A stretch of 64,000 bases of DNA from Microstegium vimineum. Taxonomy: Eukaryota; Streptophyta; Magnoliopsida; Poales; Poaceae. The stretch lies in contig CM039123.1 in the NCBI GenBank assembly GCA_022036555.1, positions 8,991,217 through 9,055,216 of the forward strand, given 5' to 3'. The notes beneath the pieces are model-generated. The model was not told where the DNA came from. It did not search any database and worked only from the letters and a program-made list of their open reading frames with translations. Positions 11,495-23,903 of the stretch are shown piece after piece; position 1 is the first letter of the stretch, and each line of letters opens with the position of its first letter. The translations under genes and the position numbers were made by a program.

Positions 11495-14400
11495 ATGGCT
11501 GATCACGCCGATGTTAACCAGAAGAACGTCATTAAAGTGTCTAAGGCCGATCTGAAAGATGATCAGAAGCAGGCCATGGAGCAGGCTATGGAGGAATACA
11601 AGCGGTTATATCTCAAATCCTTCAGCCTAAACAGAATCGGTGAAGCAGTCCAGAAGCAAGATCCGCCGTCACCCGCGGCAGATCACTTTCGACGTCGATC
11701 CTGGTAAAATACAAAAGATGGTTAATTCTGCATTCAATAATGTATTAATTAGCCAATCCAATGTGCTGTCCGATGTTGTATGCAATGCCGTCAAGCAAAC
11801 TTTCAAGGGGCAGGCACCATATTATGTTGGTCCAGAGCGTCGTCAACTCGGATCGACATCTGTTACAATCTCATCGGCGGTTCCAAGGGTGTCTTCACCA
11901 GGTATGAACCGATCTGCCGATGAGATCATGCCACCAAGGTCGAGCCCAGCAAGCTTTACTCATGTGAATACGAATCTGGTGACTTCAACAATGTCTGGAC
12001 CTGTTATCCAGAATCAGTCGACTTCTGCCAACTGGTGGGGATATGGCATGTTTTCGAGTCCATCTACTGATTCCAGGTTGGTCCAAGGTAACCATGCAAG
12101 GTGGACTATTCCCATGGCATCGGCAACACCTGTGCAGCCGATGGTTCCAGTGATGCATTATGTTACGTCCTCTCCAACGATGCAGCTGCCGACAAGGAAT
12201 TTTCAAATGGGAGTGCCCAGAGTGCCTTATGTCCAACCATCGGCAAATTCCTTGCCGATACATCAAGGCCCAGCAGTCGCAAGTCAACCCGTGGTGGCAA
12301 TGAATTACCTGACACCACAAGGACAACAAGCATCGGCTGGTTATCAGCCATCGGCAAATTCTTGGCCGATGCAACAAGGCATGCCGATTGTCAATCAACC
12401 TGTATCGGCAATGGCTGCTCAACCTATGGTACCTGCAAATCAAGGCTATCATCCAAGGGTACAAGGGCTACAAGAGTCAGGTGGTTATCAGCCATCGGTA
12501 AGTCATATGCCAATGCCACCTAATGTAAGTTGGATCGGACAATTACCGATTCAGCAGCAAGTTGTGCAGCCTGAACACCAAGTGGCGAGAGCTCCGCAGT
12601 GTCATCCGGCGAGTCTTCAGAATGAAATATCGGTACATCAGCCGATAAGTACTACACCGCAATGCTCGCAAGTGAATGCGCACAATGGAACATCGGTACA
12701 AAAAACCGATGAATATAATGCCACAACACAAGCCAGTGGGCGTGCAAAATTGCCCATCGGCAACTCAACCGATGCATAGTACTCAGATGACTGATACTGC
12801 GCATGAGCCAATCACTACAAGCACTTCAACGTCGGGACCTGAAGTACATCAATCTACTCAACCAGTGGATGTTCAAAGTCGCCCATCGGCCAATCAGCCG
12901 ATGCATAATATTCAACAGACTGGTGCCGCAAATGTGCCAATTGCCCCGACCTGTTTACCACAAAGCTATGAAGACGTACATCGATTTGCTCAGCCAGTCA
13001 ATGTTCAGCCAGTGCATGTGCAGGGTCAAGATGCATACTTAGCCGATAAGATTGCCGAAGTGGCGAAAGAACAATTCGGTATCAAGCCTAAGGTTGATGC
13101 ATACTCTTATCGGGCTCCATACCCTCCAGCTTATGATCTAATCCCCTTCCCAAATCGGTACAAAGTGCCAGATTTCGCCAAGTTTTCTGGTCGAGACGAT
13201 ATGTCCACAATGGAGCACATTAACCGATTCATTATCCAATGTGGGGAAGCAGCCAACAGAGATGAGTTGAGGGTAAGATTGTTCTCGTCGTCATTGTCTG
13301 GATCGGCATTCAAATGGTTTATTTCATTGCCTCCGAACTCTATAATCACATGGGCCGATCTAGAGGAGCAATTTCATAAATACTTCTTCACTGGCGCAAA
13401 TGAAAAGAAGCTTACCGATTTGGTTAATCTGAGGCAGCGCAATGATGAATCGGTAGAAAGCTTTGTCCAAAGGCTGCAAAGTGTAAAGAACAAGTGCTAT
13501 AGCTTGGTACTTGATGATCGGCAATTGTCAGATTTGGCTCTCCAGGGATTACTGCCGCACCTCAGGGACAAATATGCATCTCAAGAGTTTGAAAGCTTGA
13601 GCCATCTTGTGCAAAGGGTTGCCGATCAAGACACCGAAGTGTTTGAGCCCGAAGAAAATTGGGATGAAGAGGTGTCTTCAACTAAGACAGATTCGGATGA
13701 AGAAGCAAGTATCGGTTTAGTTAGATCGGTGGAGAACGAGAAGCCGATATCTTGTCTGTTCGATCAGATAGAAGCTAAGAGATGCACTTTTGACATCACC
13801 AAGGCCGATAGGATGTTTGACCTATTGCTCCAGGAAGGGAAGATTATGCTGACACATAACCAGGTAATTCCATCGGCCAAAGAGCTCAAGAGAATCAGGT
13901 ATTGCAAGTGGCACAATGCGACTTCGCACAATACCAATAACTGCAAAGTCTTTAAGCAGCAGTTGCAGTCAGGAATTGAATCTAGGTGGATTAAGTTTGA
14001 AAATTCCAAAGCCCAGAAGCCGATGAAGATCAATCAGCACCCGTTTCCCAATAATATGGTGGAAACCAGTGGAAGAATTAAAGTGCTAACATCGGAAGCT
14101 GCCAGAAAGAGCGCATCGGTGGATCTTGACCATCAAATAGCTGAACATGATGTGAAGAAGTTTGCCGATGACAGAAAGGATAGGAGGATTGCCGATGAAA
14201 GCGATAGCAAGAAACCTCATCGGCACACACCATATGGCGTTGTAATCACGCATAGGCGACCAAGGCAAGAGTATCGGCAGTCGCGAGAGGAGCAATATCG
14301 ATTGCAAGAGGATGAAAGGCGCCAAGAGCGACATCGACATCAAGATCATTGGAGGTGTCCTTTCTTTATTCACTGTTGGGAAGAAGGCATCAAGCTATCC

Positions 14401-14811
14401 ACTGCCGATGATTGCCCTGAATGCAACGGGCACTACTCTGCCGATCGGTTAGAAAAGAAGCCTCGTTTTGATGATCGGGCATCCGACTGTTGCACGCCGA
14501 TCAAAGGGAAGAAGTCAGCGCATGACCGACTGGGGGGCAAGCTCAGTGCACACGACAGGCTTGGCAGACGCATTTGTCAAAAAGAGCTTGAGGAGGCGGC
14601 AGGAGGAATTTTCTCCAGTGATCCAGACACAGGAGGTGGTGCAGACACAAGCAGTGAGAAGCGGTATCAGCCTGTCTGGAAGACTAGGCTCCCTCGATGG
14701 TGCCCCAAGGGTCTGACGAAGACTCAGAAGAGGAGGATTCAGCGCGAACGCCGAGAATATTTGTATCACGACGATAATCCTTCAAGAAGGAAATATTCAA
14801 GCAGGCGATGA
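11495..14811 (+). pseudogene. gag polyprotein of TR-GAG element, two one-base frameshifts
   Basis: ATG at 11495 opens a gag frame (MADHADVNQKNVIKVSKADL) that shifts at about 11663-11680, continues to about 12700, shifts again at the A6 run 12700-12705 and then runs open to 14811. Both shifts fit one extra base in a homopolymer (CCC and A6). The N-terminal half is rich in Pro, Gln, Ser and Thr. The core from about 13170 is a Retrotrans_gag domain (FAKFSGRDD, FKWFISLPP, LEEQFHKYFF, ESFVQRLQSVKNKCY). At about 13900 a CKWHNATSHNTNNC segment resembles a zinc knuckle with His in place of Cys. The tail is Arg/Lys-rich. Gag would form the particle shell. No protease or polymerase follows. Confidence 0.85.
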
Positions 14812-15091
14812 AGGCCAAAGTGCAAAGGTGGGAATCCATCGGTAAATATCAATATGTTGCCGATGGCATAACTAGAGTTGATGGCCTTGGGCGTTTTGAT
14901 CTGGGAGCGGTACTTGGTGAGCCCTGGTGTCTCGATCGTTACACTTGGGGGCATCGGCAAACTTAGCATGAAGAGTTTGTGCACTGGCAGCAGTTGCCGA
15001 CGAGTTTATCGGCAAACAACTTGGAAGAAAGGATAGCAGTAGAAAGAATTTCGACGCATAAGATATCTTACACTCTGAAACTGGGGGCATG
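14812..15091 (+). other. gag-LTR spacer with polypurine tract
   Basis: This 280-bp stretch contains no pol. It ends with gaaactgggggcatg, and the purine-rich part is the likely plus-strand primer just before the 3' LTR at 15092. GCCGAT/ATCGGC hexamers continue through it. Confidence 0.6.
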
Positions 15092-16224
15092 TGTTGACAC
15101 CGTTTTTTGGCGCGTGTCAATATAATCTGAGGATGGTGCCGATCGGCAAGAGGCTGGTTGCTGTTCCTTATCGACATCGGCATATTATCGGTCAAACTGC
15201 CGATAGGGGCGAGAATGTTGCTGATGAAGAGACTTGTTGCCGATGGAGTGGGAAGACTTGATGAAGGCAAAGGTCAGCTTGCCGATGAGAAGCCAGTGAC
15301 GATGGAAACTGGAGGTTTCGGGTGTTGCCGATGCCGATTGCCGATAAGGATGATTGGTGAAATCAAGTCGCCTGGGCTGCAAAGTTGCTATTGCCGATTA
15401 CCGATAAGGAGATGTACTGATTGCCGATGTTGCCGATTGCCGATCGGGGAATATTGCCGATACCGATGCCGATGAGTACAGGTTGACTTAGGGCTTGGTG
15501 ACAGCAGAAGATCACCGGTGGCCAAAGAAGGAAGTCGCGGATTGGAGGGATCTGCCGATGGAAAGTTTCCATCGAAGGAAAGATGTAAGGAAACTGGTGA
15601 TTTTATGCCAGAATTATTATAGTAGTTTGAGTCCGACTCTTGCATGAGTCATTTTATTCCCTTAATAATAGTAGAATCTGTTTAGGAAGATATTATTGTT
15701 TTAGATCCGGCTCCTGTGCGAGTCAGTTTCCTTAAGGTTAGGAGTTTTTGTTAGGAAAGGTACGAGTCGTATCTATGTACAACTCTCCATGCGGGAGTAT
15801 AAATAGGTACCTAGGGGTGCTGTAAACAAAGATATCCAAGCATATCAACCAAATCAATTACTTTTTATCTTACTTTTACCGCAATTTACCTTTATTATGC
15901 ATTAGTTATAGCTTAACGAGTTCTTCAAGCTTTCGACGGGCTGCATCACCCTGATCTCCGTCAAAATCCTTGCTAGTTCCGCGTGGGAGTACCTCTAGGC
16001 TTTGGCAATCCGGGCGCATCGCTGTTTGCCTCGTCTAGCTCTGCTCTAAGTTATCCGTGATCAATCTGAGCCTTGACGTCCGGGTGCATCGCTGTCGTCT
16101 CGTTCAGTTTGTCATAGTTATCATCCTTGTCGATTGATTGGTCAAATCGACTGGCACGCCCTCGACATCGAGCTTTGGGTAATAGCCCGAGGTGTTCACA
16201 GATCTGACGTTTTTTGTGTCAACA
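15092..16224 (+). repeat. 3' LTR of TR-GAG element
   Basis: This 1133-bp LTR is nearly identical to 10311-11443. The differences seen are gcAtgtc/gcGtgtc, ccAggcg/ccGggcg, gggCgca/gggTgca, atctAacg/atctGacg, one lost G in gatggagtgg and one gained G in ctaggggtgc. The target duplicate GAACA follows at 16225. Confidence 0.9.
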
Positions 16225-16229
16225 GAACA
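16225..16229. repeat. Right target-site duplication GAACA
   Basis: This matches 10306-10310 and marks the right end of the TR-GAG insertion. Confidence 0.9.
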
Positions 16230-17858
16230 CATATTTAGTCCTTCTCAAGTACTTAAGGATATTTTTAACAAGTGTCCAGTGACTCTCACCTAGATCAGCT
16301 TGGTACCTGCTCGCAACACTTAGAGCATATGAGACATTTGGGTGAGTACATATCATGGTGTACAGGATGGAACCAATAGCCAAAGCATATGGAACCTTAC
16401 TCATGCGCTTCCACTCATAAGCTATCGAAGGACAATAGTTCTTGCTAAAACGCATACCATGTGACATAGGCAAGAACCTTTTCTTGGACTATTCCATGTT
16501 GAACCGTTTCAACACCTTATCAATGTACGTATCTTGGCTTAATCCTATAAGCCTCTTTGATCTATCTCTGTAGATTTTGATGACCAAAATGTATGTTGCT
16601 TCTCCTAAATCCTTCATAGAAAAAGTGTTATTCAGTGAAGTCTTTATAGATTGCAACATAGGAATGTCATTCCCAATCAACAGTATGTCATCCACATACA
16701 AGATTAGAAACCTAACAGCGCTCCCACTTTCCTTTTTATAAACACAAGGTTCTTCTTCATTCTGACGGAAGCCAAACCCTTTGAGTACTTTATCAAAACG
16801 AATGTTTCAACTTCGAGATGCTTGCTTTAACCCTAAATGGATTTCTGAAGTTTACATATTTTTCCAGCATTATTAGGATCAACAAAATCCTCAAACTGTA
16901 TCATATACACGTCCTCTTCCAAATTTCTATTGAGAAAGGCTGTTTTAACATCCACCTGCCAAATCTCATAATCGAAATAAGCAACTATTGCTAGAATGAC
17001 CCAAATAGATTTAAGCATAGCTACCGGCGAGAATGCCTCATCGTAGTCAACTTCTTGAACTTACTGAAAACCCTTTGCAACAAGTAGAGCTTTATAGACG
17101 TGAATGTTTCCATCCATATCCTTTTTCTTTTTATAGATCCATTTGCACTCTATAGGATAAAACCCTATCAGGCGGGTCAACCAAGTTCCAAACTTGATTA
17201 TCTCCCATGAAATCTATCTCGGATCTCATGACACTTTTCCATTTCTAGGAATCTAGGTCCATCATTGCTTCCGCGCATGTCACAAGTTCGTCATCATCTA
17301 ACAATAACACTTCTCCACGTGCCTCAGGGATTCTTGCTGGCCTTCGTGGTTGTGGCGCTATTTCTATTGCCAAAGGTATCTCAACTTGTTCTGCTACATT
17401 AGCATCACTCATAGAGTTCTCCCCATTGGCTCATCTTGAACTTCTTCAAGATACACCTTTTGTCCACTTTTCTCTCTTTTGAGAAACTCTTTCTCTAAGA
17501 AAACACTGTTCCAAGCAACAAACACTTTGCCCTCTGATCGATGGTAGAAGTAATACCATAAAGTTTCCTTTGGATATCCCATGTAAAAGCAAAAGCATTT
17601 GTCTGACTTGGGTGTTATTTTATCTGACATCAGTCGTTTGACATAAACTTCACAACCCCAATTTTTTAGAAAAGACAAACTAGTACTCTTACTAGTCCAC
17701 ATCTCATATGGTGTCTTAACTATGAACTTAGACGATACCCTATTCAATGTGAAAGTGACTGTTTCTAGAGCACATCCCCAAAACGATAGTGGTAGGTCTG
17801 ACTGGCTCATAATAGACCGAACCATGTCCAACAAAGTCCAATTACATCGCTCAGACAC
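16230..17858 (-). pseudogene. Ty1/copia pol fragment: integrase C-part to reverse transcriptase
   Basis: Reading leftwards on the minus strand, integrase sequence starts at 17858 (VSERCNWTLLDMVRS, LPLSFWGCALETVTFTLNRV, TPYEMWTSK, WGCEVYVKRL, YMGYPKETLWYYFYH). RT follows with QVDVKTAFLNRNLEEDVYM near 16930, the catalytic YVDD box near 16690 and the thumb region YALAIGSILYTMICTHPNVSYAL near 16350. Several frameshifts and stops separate these pieces. The integrase DDE core, protease and gag that should precede are missing here; gag reappears at 28831-29574. The left end meets RNase H at 10305 across the TR-GAG insertion. Confidence 0.85.
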
Positions 17859-19097
17859 TGTTGACATTTCTAACGTCATTACCAAGAACAGAGATTCCTA
17901 GCAATGGCACCAAAAATGTATGGTATGTAATTAACCTGTCTTTAGCAACTAGCCACTATCTTTTACCTTATACTCCTATGCATGGAACTAGGTTGTCATC
18001 CCCAATTATAGAGCTAGGAATAATTAATGGTACTTATGAAATATTCTATTTTAGGTGTGAGTAGGTAGAAATAAATAATGATGGATATGAAATTATAAAG
18101 AACAATTGAGATTCTGCAAGCGGACAGATTAATACACCATTGTAGCATTTTACCTAGAGTATTACCAGGTTGTCGATTTATATTTTACAACTAGGAAGGT
18201 CTAGTTAAACTGATAATCTATAGTATTAATAACATGCATATGAAATGAATGAAGGGATTAACCAACCAAGAACTCTACTCATAACGAGGGTAAGTCACAT
18301 GATAAATATATTTATATGATAAGGGTAATTGACCAGTCATCATAATAATAAAGATAAAGTTCTTAGAGCACTCTAGTCACTACACAAGCGTCGTCCAATA
18401 CAAGTAATAAAGAAATAACTCCTAAATATTCTAGCTACCGTCAAAGCTACGCTATTTAGTGCAAGTACATCTAGCAATCATCGTTAAGTAATACGACCAA
18501 TGTTCACAACCACAATGGGTCCATGAACAGGATGAGTTGAGTTCAGAAAACCTCAGATATACAAATATATCCTCAACCTGGTAATCCCTCCCTACTAAAC
18601 CACTACACGGGGGAGGCCTACAGAAGACCCAATAGACCTGTCATGTCCACGATCTACCCCACGACCCGACATAGATGGGGGCATCCACAGATAAGCAATA
18701 TATCTAAGCACCACGCCTACATACTGTCTACCACTCACCACACGATCGAGTAGACGAGCGCTATACGAACATGTGCATGAACTCAATAGCAAACTAACTA
18801 TACTAGACATATTAACGTAAACAATGAACAAAGTAAACAAGAACATAATAATGAAGAATAGTGTTGCCCATAAATATCATACAACTATAGATAATCAAAA
18901 TAAGAGAGAAAAGAATAAGAACTATACTAGACTCCAATCTCTTGACAACGCCGAGAGTCCAAGATCGATTGACGTATCTTGACTTCCACTACTCTTGATC
19001 TAACTAAGCTATGCCATGAACTAGAGAGGCTCTAGATGAACTAGGGTTTGTGGCTCTGGATGACTAGATCTCAAATGACTTAGACTAAATGGAACTC
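17859..19097 (-). repeat. LTR-like repeat inserted in copia integrase (family D, copy 2)
   Basis: It begins TGTTGACATTTC directly after copia integrase (preceding bases gacac). It shares blocks with 39190-40480, such as the phrases gatctaccccacgacccgacatag / gatctaccacatgacccaacctatag and taagcaccac. Reading minus, tggtgccattgctagga near 17895-17911 resembles a primer-binding site, so this may be a minus-oriented LTR with a remnant of its internal start. It is cut at the right by the Athila-like element. No protein is encoded. Confidence 0.45.
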
Positions 19098-20799
19098 TAT
19101 TAGCATCAAGAATGATACACTTTTACATAACCAAAATGCTACCAACAACCTCAGGATAAAGGATAAAACAATCACATCATGAGCATACTTTATCAAATAA
19201 CAAGTTCCACATGTCCATAAAGTATGTGAATGTAGGAATGAAGAAATGAAGCAAAGGAGAGCCAGTGGGACCCACATAGGGGGTCGGCCGACCACCCTAT
19301 GGGCCCACCAGCTCTCCCCTCTTGGCCATGATCCAGGAGAAGCACCTTAGAGTGAATTCCAACCCTTGGATCACTCTGTGCTTTCTCTCAATGGCTCACA
19401 TGCAAAGCACATGGATCCATGGGCCCACACCAAGGAGATCAACATGACAAATACCTCAGAACAAAGAACCAACACCAATGACAAGTGGGACCAGCACCCG
19501 GAAGGCTGAGGTAAGCCAGAGACCCCAAGGGGGGCTCGGTCGACCTCTGCCTGGGCCCACAAGCCCCCCACTTGGTCCTTGACTAGTGGGGCTGCACCTA
19601 GAAGGTGAAGGATGGCCCACATGCCATAAGGGGGGTCGACCGACCTCCCCCTAGGTCGGTTCAGCCAATAACCGCCACATGCCAAACACATGTTGAATAT
19701 CACAACCATCCACTCCAAGTCGGTTTGGAGGCAGTTGGATCCAAGGGTGGAGATTTGAAGCCTCCTGGATCGATGACGTGGCGATGGAGTAGCCCCTACT
19801 CCACCTCCCACTATAAATAGAGGCTCATACCCCCTCTCTACACATGGTGAAGAAGCCTACAAGCTATATTCCTTAGATTGTTCTAGTAGTTAGTCTAGAG
19901 TGGGAGTTAGAGTTGAGTCGAGCTTCGCTCGGGATTTCCGGAGTCGTCTTCTGGAAAGTCTGGTATAGCTCTTGTGTCTTTCCTTCTTTGTAAGACTTTA
20001 TCTTTATTCAATATATTACTTTCCTCTACTTTACTTAGTATTTACTTTGAGCATTACTATACTTGATATAGTATCATTATATGCTTTTGCTTATTAATAG
20101 CCTTTACATCAATAGTCTGTGATCCTTGTGGCCTTTCCCGTATGCGATCATTGCCTGTCATAGGGTGCTTTGATTATAGATCGTAGTCAAAGTAATAAAG
20201 TTGTGTGTGAGCATGGTCCTTATACATCACGTTATCCTTGGTTACCGCTTGTTGCACGGATTGTTTGTGGTAGCTAGCAAGAGAGTGACAGCCTTGTCTA
20301 GTCTTTGTATTCCACCACGTGTTCTTAGGCAAGTTCTTAAAAGGTAAGGATCCCGTAAGAAGAGGGCACGATCCAGTAGGAGTTTTGTCCTCCTGTTGAT
20401 CTATCCCCTCGCCTAGCATACTTGTATTGAGGAGGAAAACTATAGTGTTTAGACTAGTTAATTGGCTAAGTATATTGAAGTAGAGTGAATTACACAGGAG
20501 TCCCTTTACTCTCTCGTTGTCCTCCCACCTAGCTATTCTATCTAGTCCATTCTAAGTATCATTTACCTTGGCTTATTCATTCATCAACCCTTCCTATCAC
20601 ATATATCGTTTACCCCCCTATACTAGTTGATACTAAGTTGAGGTGCTCTCTAGGATCTCTCTCTAATTATCATTTCTAGCCCAGCTTTCCCTTGGGAAAA
20701 TATAAATTATGATACCTTGGAATACTCCTAGGTGAAGTGCTACAACGGTATAATCTGTGCGCTTGCGGATTTATTCAATAGTCATAAGAAATACCAACA
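19098..20799 (+). repeat. 5' LTR of Athila-like element
   Basis: It starts TATTAGCATC, a G-to-A altered form of the TGTTGGCATC seen in the 3' LTR, and ends CCAACA. It contains an exact GGTCGGCCGACC palindrome at 19282-19293 and two near copies at 19534 and 19634, all upstream of a TATAAATA box. Confidence 0.85.
19812..19819 (+). promoter_or_regulatory. TATA box in 5' LTR
   Basis: TATAAATA in ccac-TATAAATA-gaggc lies 167 bases after the nearest palindrome-like motif. The same box is at 27821-27828 in the 3' LTR. Confidence 0.65.
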
Positions 20800-20807
20800 A
20801 GCATTTA

Positions 20808-20823
20808 TGGCGCCGTTGCCGGG
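20808..20823 (+). other. Primer-binding site, tRNA-Asp type
   Basis: TGGCGCCGTTGCCGGG lies 8 bases after the LTR. It is complementary to the 3' end of plant tRNA-Asp (ending CCCGGCAACGGCGCCA). This type of primer site is described for Athila-type elements. Confidence 0.75.
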
Positions 20824-20991
20824 AAAGCATAGCCTAAAATTTTTAATTAGATTGAATCTAGAGATTCTCATTAACTTAGTTATCAATTAGTCATAGGGCT
20901 TACCCCTGTCTGTGTCTTCCTTTCTTGTGAAGTCAGACAATGTATGTGCGGTTTCCAACTACTGGGAAATTATCTAGAAGATCCCGAGTAG

Positions 20992-22807
20992 TTGTTGAGG
21001 AGGACTAGACGTCGTCAAGTTCCCCCTCAGAGGTTCATCTCGACCCTGAATCCGTTCGAGGAAGGAGGCTCTACACCACCACTCAAGGAAGCGATGGCCC
21101 AGAAGGCGATCTCTGACTTCTCGGCTCCGTCCGCTACCCACGTAGCTCAAGGTCCCGAGGTCAACTTTGGGATGCCACCTTCGAGCTGAAGCCCGCCTTG
21201 ATCCACATGGTGCAAGCCAATCCATTTTGCAGAAAGCCCCATGAGGATGCCAATGCTCATCTCCAGCACTTCATGGAGTTATGTGGCATCTTCACTATCA
21301 AGGGAGTGGCGTCTGACGCCATTCGCCTTCGCCTATTCCCATTCTCGTTATTGGGAAAGACGAAGCAATGGTTCTACGCCTACAAAGAAGAGCCCACTAC
21401 ATGGGAGAGGTGTGCTAACGCATTCCTCAAGAAGTTCTTCCCGACAGGCAAAACCAATGCTCTTCGTGGAAAGATCTCAAGCTTCCAACAACAGTCTGAC
21501 GAGACGATTCCCGAAGCATGGGAGCATCTCTAGGAGTACATTCGTGCCTGTCCTCATCATGGGATAGACGATTGGCTCTTGATCCAAGGATTCTACCACG
21601 GTCTATCCAGTATGACCCGTAGTCACCTTGATGCTGCCGCTGGAGGGGCATTCCTCCAACACGCAGTGAGGAATGTCAAGGACCTCATCGAGAAAATGGT
21701 GATCAACCAAGGATGGGTGAGGAACGTCTCCAGCCGAAGAGGAGAGGTATGCACACCGTCAATGAGGTGGACATGCTCTCATCCAAGATGGACCTTTTGA
21801 TGAAGAAGATAGAAGAAGGTTCCAAGAAGGAACGAGAGGCCATCTACCCCATCGCTGCCGCACAAGCTATTAAAGCTGATCCATGGTGCGAGGTGTGCGG
21901 AGGAAATGATCACTCGGGCAACAACTGCCCCGAGACATCGAAGGAGGACGTGAACTTCATCAACAACCACAACAACAACAACGGGTATCGACCCCAACAA
22001 TAAGGAGGATGGAATTTGCGCCCCTTCTACCAAGGTAATGGAGGTAATAGCAATTATAATAATTACAATTCTTACAAAAATCAACCTTCATTGAAAGATC
22101 TTGTTCTTGGTCAATCTAAGATTAATGATGGTATAAATAAAAAGATGATTGTCATTGATAAAGTTCTTGAAAATCTTAGTGAAAAAATAGATAGCTTTGC
22201 AACTGCCATGAAAAATTAATTGAGCTTTAATAAAATGCTAGAAACACAATTAGCTCAATTAGCAGCAGCTATGCCATCTATAGAACAAGGTAAGATTACT
22301 GGGAAACCAGAGGATTCAATTGAGCATGTGAATATGGTCACAACGAGGTTCGGTAAGCCTCCACTTCGCTCCTATTGGGGTTATCTTCTCGATCCTCCCT
22401 TCATCATGAAGAAGGAAGATCCAGGCCACCCGACGATCAAATGCTTAATCAGACAACAAACCTTCCATGACGCCTTCTGCGACCTTGGATCGGGTGTCAA
22501 CATCATGTCCAAGGTAAATTATGATAATCTATTAGGGGGACCCTTGCTCCCTACATGTGTTCGTTTGCAGATGGCGGATCAAACGATGAGGTTTCCCGAG
22601 GGACTCACGAGGGATATCTTTGTGAACATCCAACATGAGTACATCCCCACCGATTTCATCATCTTGGACATGGGAGCCAATGTGGACGTCCCCGTCATCC
22701 TAGGAAGGCCCTTCCTCAACACCACTAATACGGTCATCTACGTGGGATCGGGCCAGATCCATTTCCAATCCCCGAGTCACAAGGTAAAGTGTGCCTTCAA
22801 TGGTTAA
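20992..22807 (+). pseudogene. gag-protease remnant of Athila-like element
   Basis: The frames encode a Retrotrans_gag core (NPFCRKPHEDANAHLQHF, LFPFSLLGKTKQWFYAYKEE, FLKKFFPTGKTNALRGKI), then a CCHC knuckle (CEVCGGNDHSGNNC, about 21888-21930) and an aspartic-protease-like segment (FCDLGSGVNIMSK ... VDVPVILGRPFLNT, about 22476-22720). The protease usually reads DLGAS, and here it is DLGSG. Breaks include one lost base near 21165, TAG at 21531, a shift near 21715, and TAA near 22001 and 22217. Some stops fit C-to-T changes of CAG or CAA. Coding-like sequence continues in another frame to about 23003. No RT follows. Confidence 0.8.
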
Positions 22808-23224
22808 ACTTAACAAACAGGTTAAGGCACATTCACCAAGAAGAAGAGTTTGTGCTCCACGCCAAAAGAAGCAACACCCAGAGGCCAAGATCAATGAACT
22901 CAAGGAGGATGAACCTGCCAATCCAAGGCAGGTTTGGAAAGCGAAGGAGGTGCACACACCACGATTTCCATCTCCGGAGCCATCAAGTGCACCCGAAGAA
23001 TGAACAAGAAGGGGAGTCCTACTCCGAGGACTTAAAATCAAAGCCTTCGCCAAAAGGTAAGTCGGTAGTTATCTTTTATTTCTCTTATTTCCCCTTTTGC
23101 ATTTAGTTAAATTCTTTAATTCCTACCATGCTTAAAATTTAGAAGAAAAATAATAAAGTTTAGATTAAATAAAAATTTAGATTAGTGTAGCTTTAAAATT
23201 TGACAAAAGGTAGATCCATAGGGG

Positions 23225-23859
23225 GGTCGGCCGACCACCCCTATGCACCCTACCTTGGCTTATTTAAATAAGGAGTACAATGTGACCTTGTAAAAGAAAA
23301 AGGAAAAAAATGGAGACCTATAGGGGTCGGCCGACCACCCTAGGTCATCTCTCTCTTCCCCATCTCCCTTTGTCCAAACATCTCATGATTTGAGTAGTGT
23401 GAAGTTCAAAATTCAGATTTTGCTTTAGGAGACATCTCTTTATCTTTGCCATGCTTTAAAGTACATCAATCACTTTTGGTTAAAGCATGACACATCCTTG
23501 TCTTCCACTACTCCATGTTCAAAGTGGGGAACCACTTTCACTTTCACTTTTGCTTTGTCATGCTTTGAAAAAGAAAACACGTCAGTCACCTTTGATCAAA
23601 GCATGACACACCTTTGTCCCCCACTACTCTTTGTTCAAAGAGGAGAATCTTGAGCACTTTATCTCAGCTTTTGATCACATCACAAATTATTCTTCACCTT
23701 TCACCAAGCACTAGAAAAAGTGTGAGTAGAGTCTCCACTTTAGGGGGTCGGCCGACCACCTTTGGTCACCTCCTCCTTTTCCTTTTTGCTTTTTGTAAGG
23801 CATCTCCTAAAGCTAGCGCTCATGGCACCCAAGGGCATGCCCAAGGGGGTCGGCCGACC
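23225..23859. repeat. Four internal GGTCGGCCGACC palindromes
   Basis: Exact copies lie at 23225-23236, 23325-23336, 23746-23757 and 23848-23859. The first two have longer complementary arms (catagggg ... ccctatg type), so the transcript could fold into hairpins. Matching copies in the LTRs are at 19282, 27289 and 27541. Confidence 0.85.
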
Positions 23860-23895
23860 ACTTCTTTGTGCCCCCTTGGTGCCATCTCCTTCCTC

Positions 23896-23903
23896 TATAA
23901 AAA
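23896..23903 (+). promoter_or_regulatory. Candidate internal TATA box
   Basis: TATAAAAA in tcc-tcTATAAAAA-ccc lies 281 bases before the ATG at 24177 and 37 bases after the last palindrome. A long pyrimidine-rich leader follows. It is a candidate only; transcript ends were not available. Confidence 0.45.

Larger units (their letters stand above)
10311..16224 (+). mobile_element. Complete non-autonomous gypsy element with gag only (TR-GAG)
   Basis: This 5914-bp element has two 1133-bp LTRs with TGTTGACAC/GTGTCAACA ends and a 5-bp GAACA target duplication. Its only gene is a gag-type ORF. The gap between the gag stop (14811) and the 3' LTR (15092) is 280 bp and holds no protease, RT or integrase, so the element must use enzymes from a relative. 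This matches the published class of terminal-repeat elements with a GAG domain (TR-GAG). I count four substitutions (all transitions) and two one-base indels between the LTRs, so the insertion is recent. It lies between RT and RNase H of the minus-strand copia element. Confidence 0.9.

Noticed and set aside
12700..12705. Programmed ribosomal frameshifting in the TR-GAG gag
   Set aside because: The shift direction and a simple A-run fit an extra base better; there is no pol behind it that would need a fusion.
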